Shown here: piece after piece, positions 13,242 to 13,341 of the stretch
Numbering within the stretch: position 1 is the stretch's first letter
Layout of the letters: every line of letters begins with the position of its first letter
Assembly: GCA_964369415.1 (NCBI GenBank)
Contig: CAYJFP010000037.1
Location: forward strand, 1 to 13,341
Length of the DNA stretch: 13,341 bases
Direction: 5' to 3'
DNA from: SIG603 sp964369415
Lineage (GTDB): Bacteria; Bacillota; Clostridia; Oscillospirales; Acutalibacteraceae
Position numbers and translations under genes: made by a program
Notes under the pieces: generated by a model
What the model was told of the DNA's origin: nothing
Databases searched by the model: none
Seen by the model: only the letters and a program-made list of their open reading frames with translations

Positions 13242-13284
13242 TAAACAGCAGAAAACACGCCCTCTTAGTAAAATGGATATAATA

Positions 13285-13319
13285 AACCCCTCCTAAGGTT
13301 ACGTTGTAACTAACCCCTC
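13285..13319. repeat. AACCCCTC direct repeats flanking GTTAC-N3-GTAAC
   Basis: AACCCCTC occurs at 13285-13292 and 13312-13319. Between them is the palindrome GTTAC (13298-13302) / GTAAC (13306-13310). The block lies in the presumed leader of the right-edge promoter and could be an operator or part of an RNA structure cut by the window end. No function can be assigned. Confidence 0.35.
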
Positions 13320-13341
13320 AGCTCTCAAGGTATTAGTCAAA

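Noticed and set aside
13278..13283. TATAAT as the -10 box of a second right-edge promoter
   Set aside because: No acceptable -35 hexamer lies 16-18 bp upstream.
13298..13310. GTTAC-N3-GTAAC as a MerR-type operator
   Set aside because: MerR sites normally sit in a 19-20 bp spacer between -35 and -10 boxes, and no such promoter could be found on either strand here.
1..13341. CRISPR arrays, insertion sequences, phage genes, tRNA or rRNA
   Set aside because: No regularly spaced repeats, transposase or integrase-like proteins, or cloverleaf or rRNA sequences were recognised.

Overview
The window is AT-rich DNA from a low-GC Gram-positive bacterium. It is most likely an anaerobic member of the Clostridia: ribosome-binding sites are strong (AGGAGG type), sigma-A promoters are near-consensus with 17-bp spacers, a T-box leader is present, and the gene families are clostridial in flavour. 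I see no phage, IS, CRISPR, tRNA or rRNA sequence. The species cannot be named from this alone.

Layout. (1) 1-1914, minus strand: a two-gene drug-response unit, a MarR-type repressor followed by a MATE efflux pump that overlaps it by 8 bp. It has its own promoter carrying repeated TTAAC boxes and a hairpin at the far end. (2) 1917-3071, minus strand: a CorA-type divalent-cation channel behind a 125-nt leader. The leader holds a short, very basic open reading frame and two mutually exclusive helices, one of which hides the corA ribosome-binding site. (3) 3127-5400, plus strand: tandem promoters, then a ribulose/allulose-phosphate 3-epimerase, an RpiB-type isomerase and an AKR-like TIM-barrel protein of unknown function, closed by an 18-bp terminator. 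The third gene has a perfect hairpin between its Shine-Dalgarno and its start codon. (4) 5435-7208, minus strand: a stand-alone TrpB2-type tryptophan synthase beta chain under a complete T-box leader with a UGG (Trp) specifier. (5) 7205-8316, minus strand: a membrane protein of the lysylphosphatidylglycerol-synthase TM / YbhN family, whose stop codon lies inside the trpB -35 box. (6) 8383-13106, plus strand: a second MarR repressor with an operator array at its own transcription start, followed by two overlapping ABC exporter half-transporters forming a heterodimer with one degenerate ATP site. (7) 13107-13341: no gene is visible. It holds a minus-strand terminator for a transcript entering from the right, and a plus-strand promoter built into the same inverted repeat that fires out of the window.

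Functionally the region combines two independent MarR-controlled multidrug export units, cation uptake, sugar-phosphate isomerisation and tryptophan acquisition. No protein-coding system here looks wholly new. The most interesting material is in the non-coding leaders: the corA leader switch, the start-site hairpin of the AKR-like gene, and the composite terminator/promoter at the right edge.
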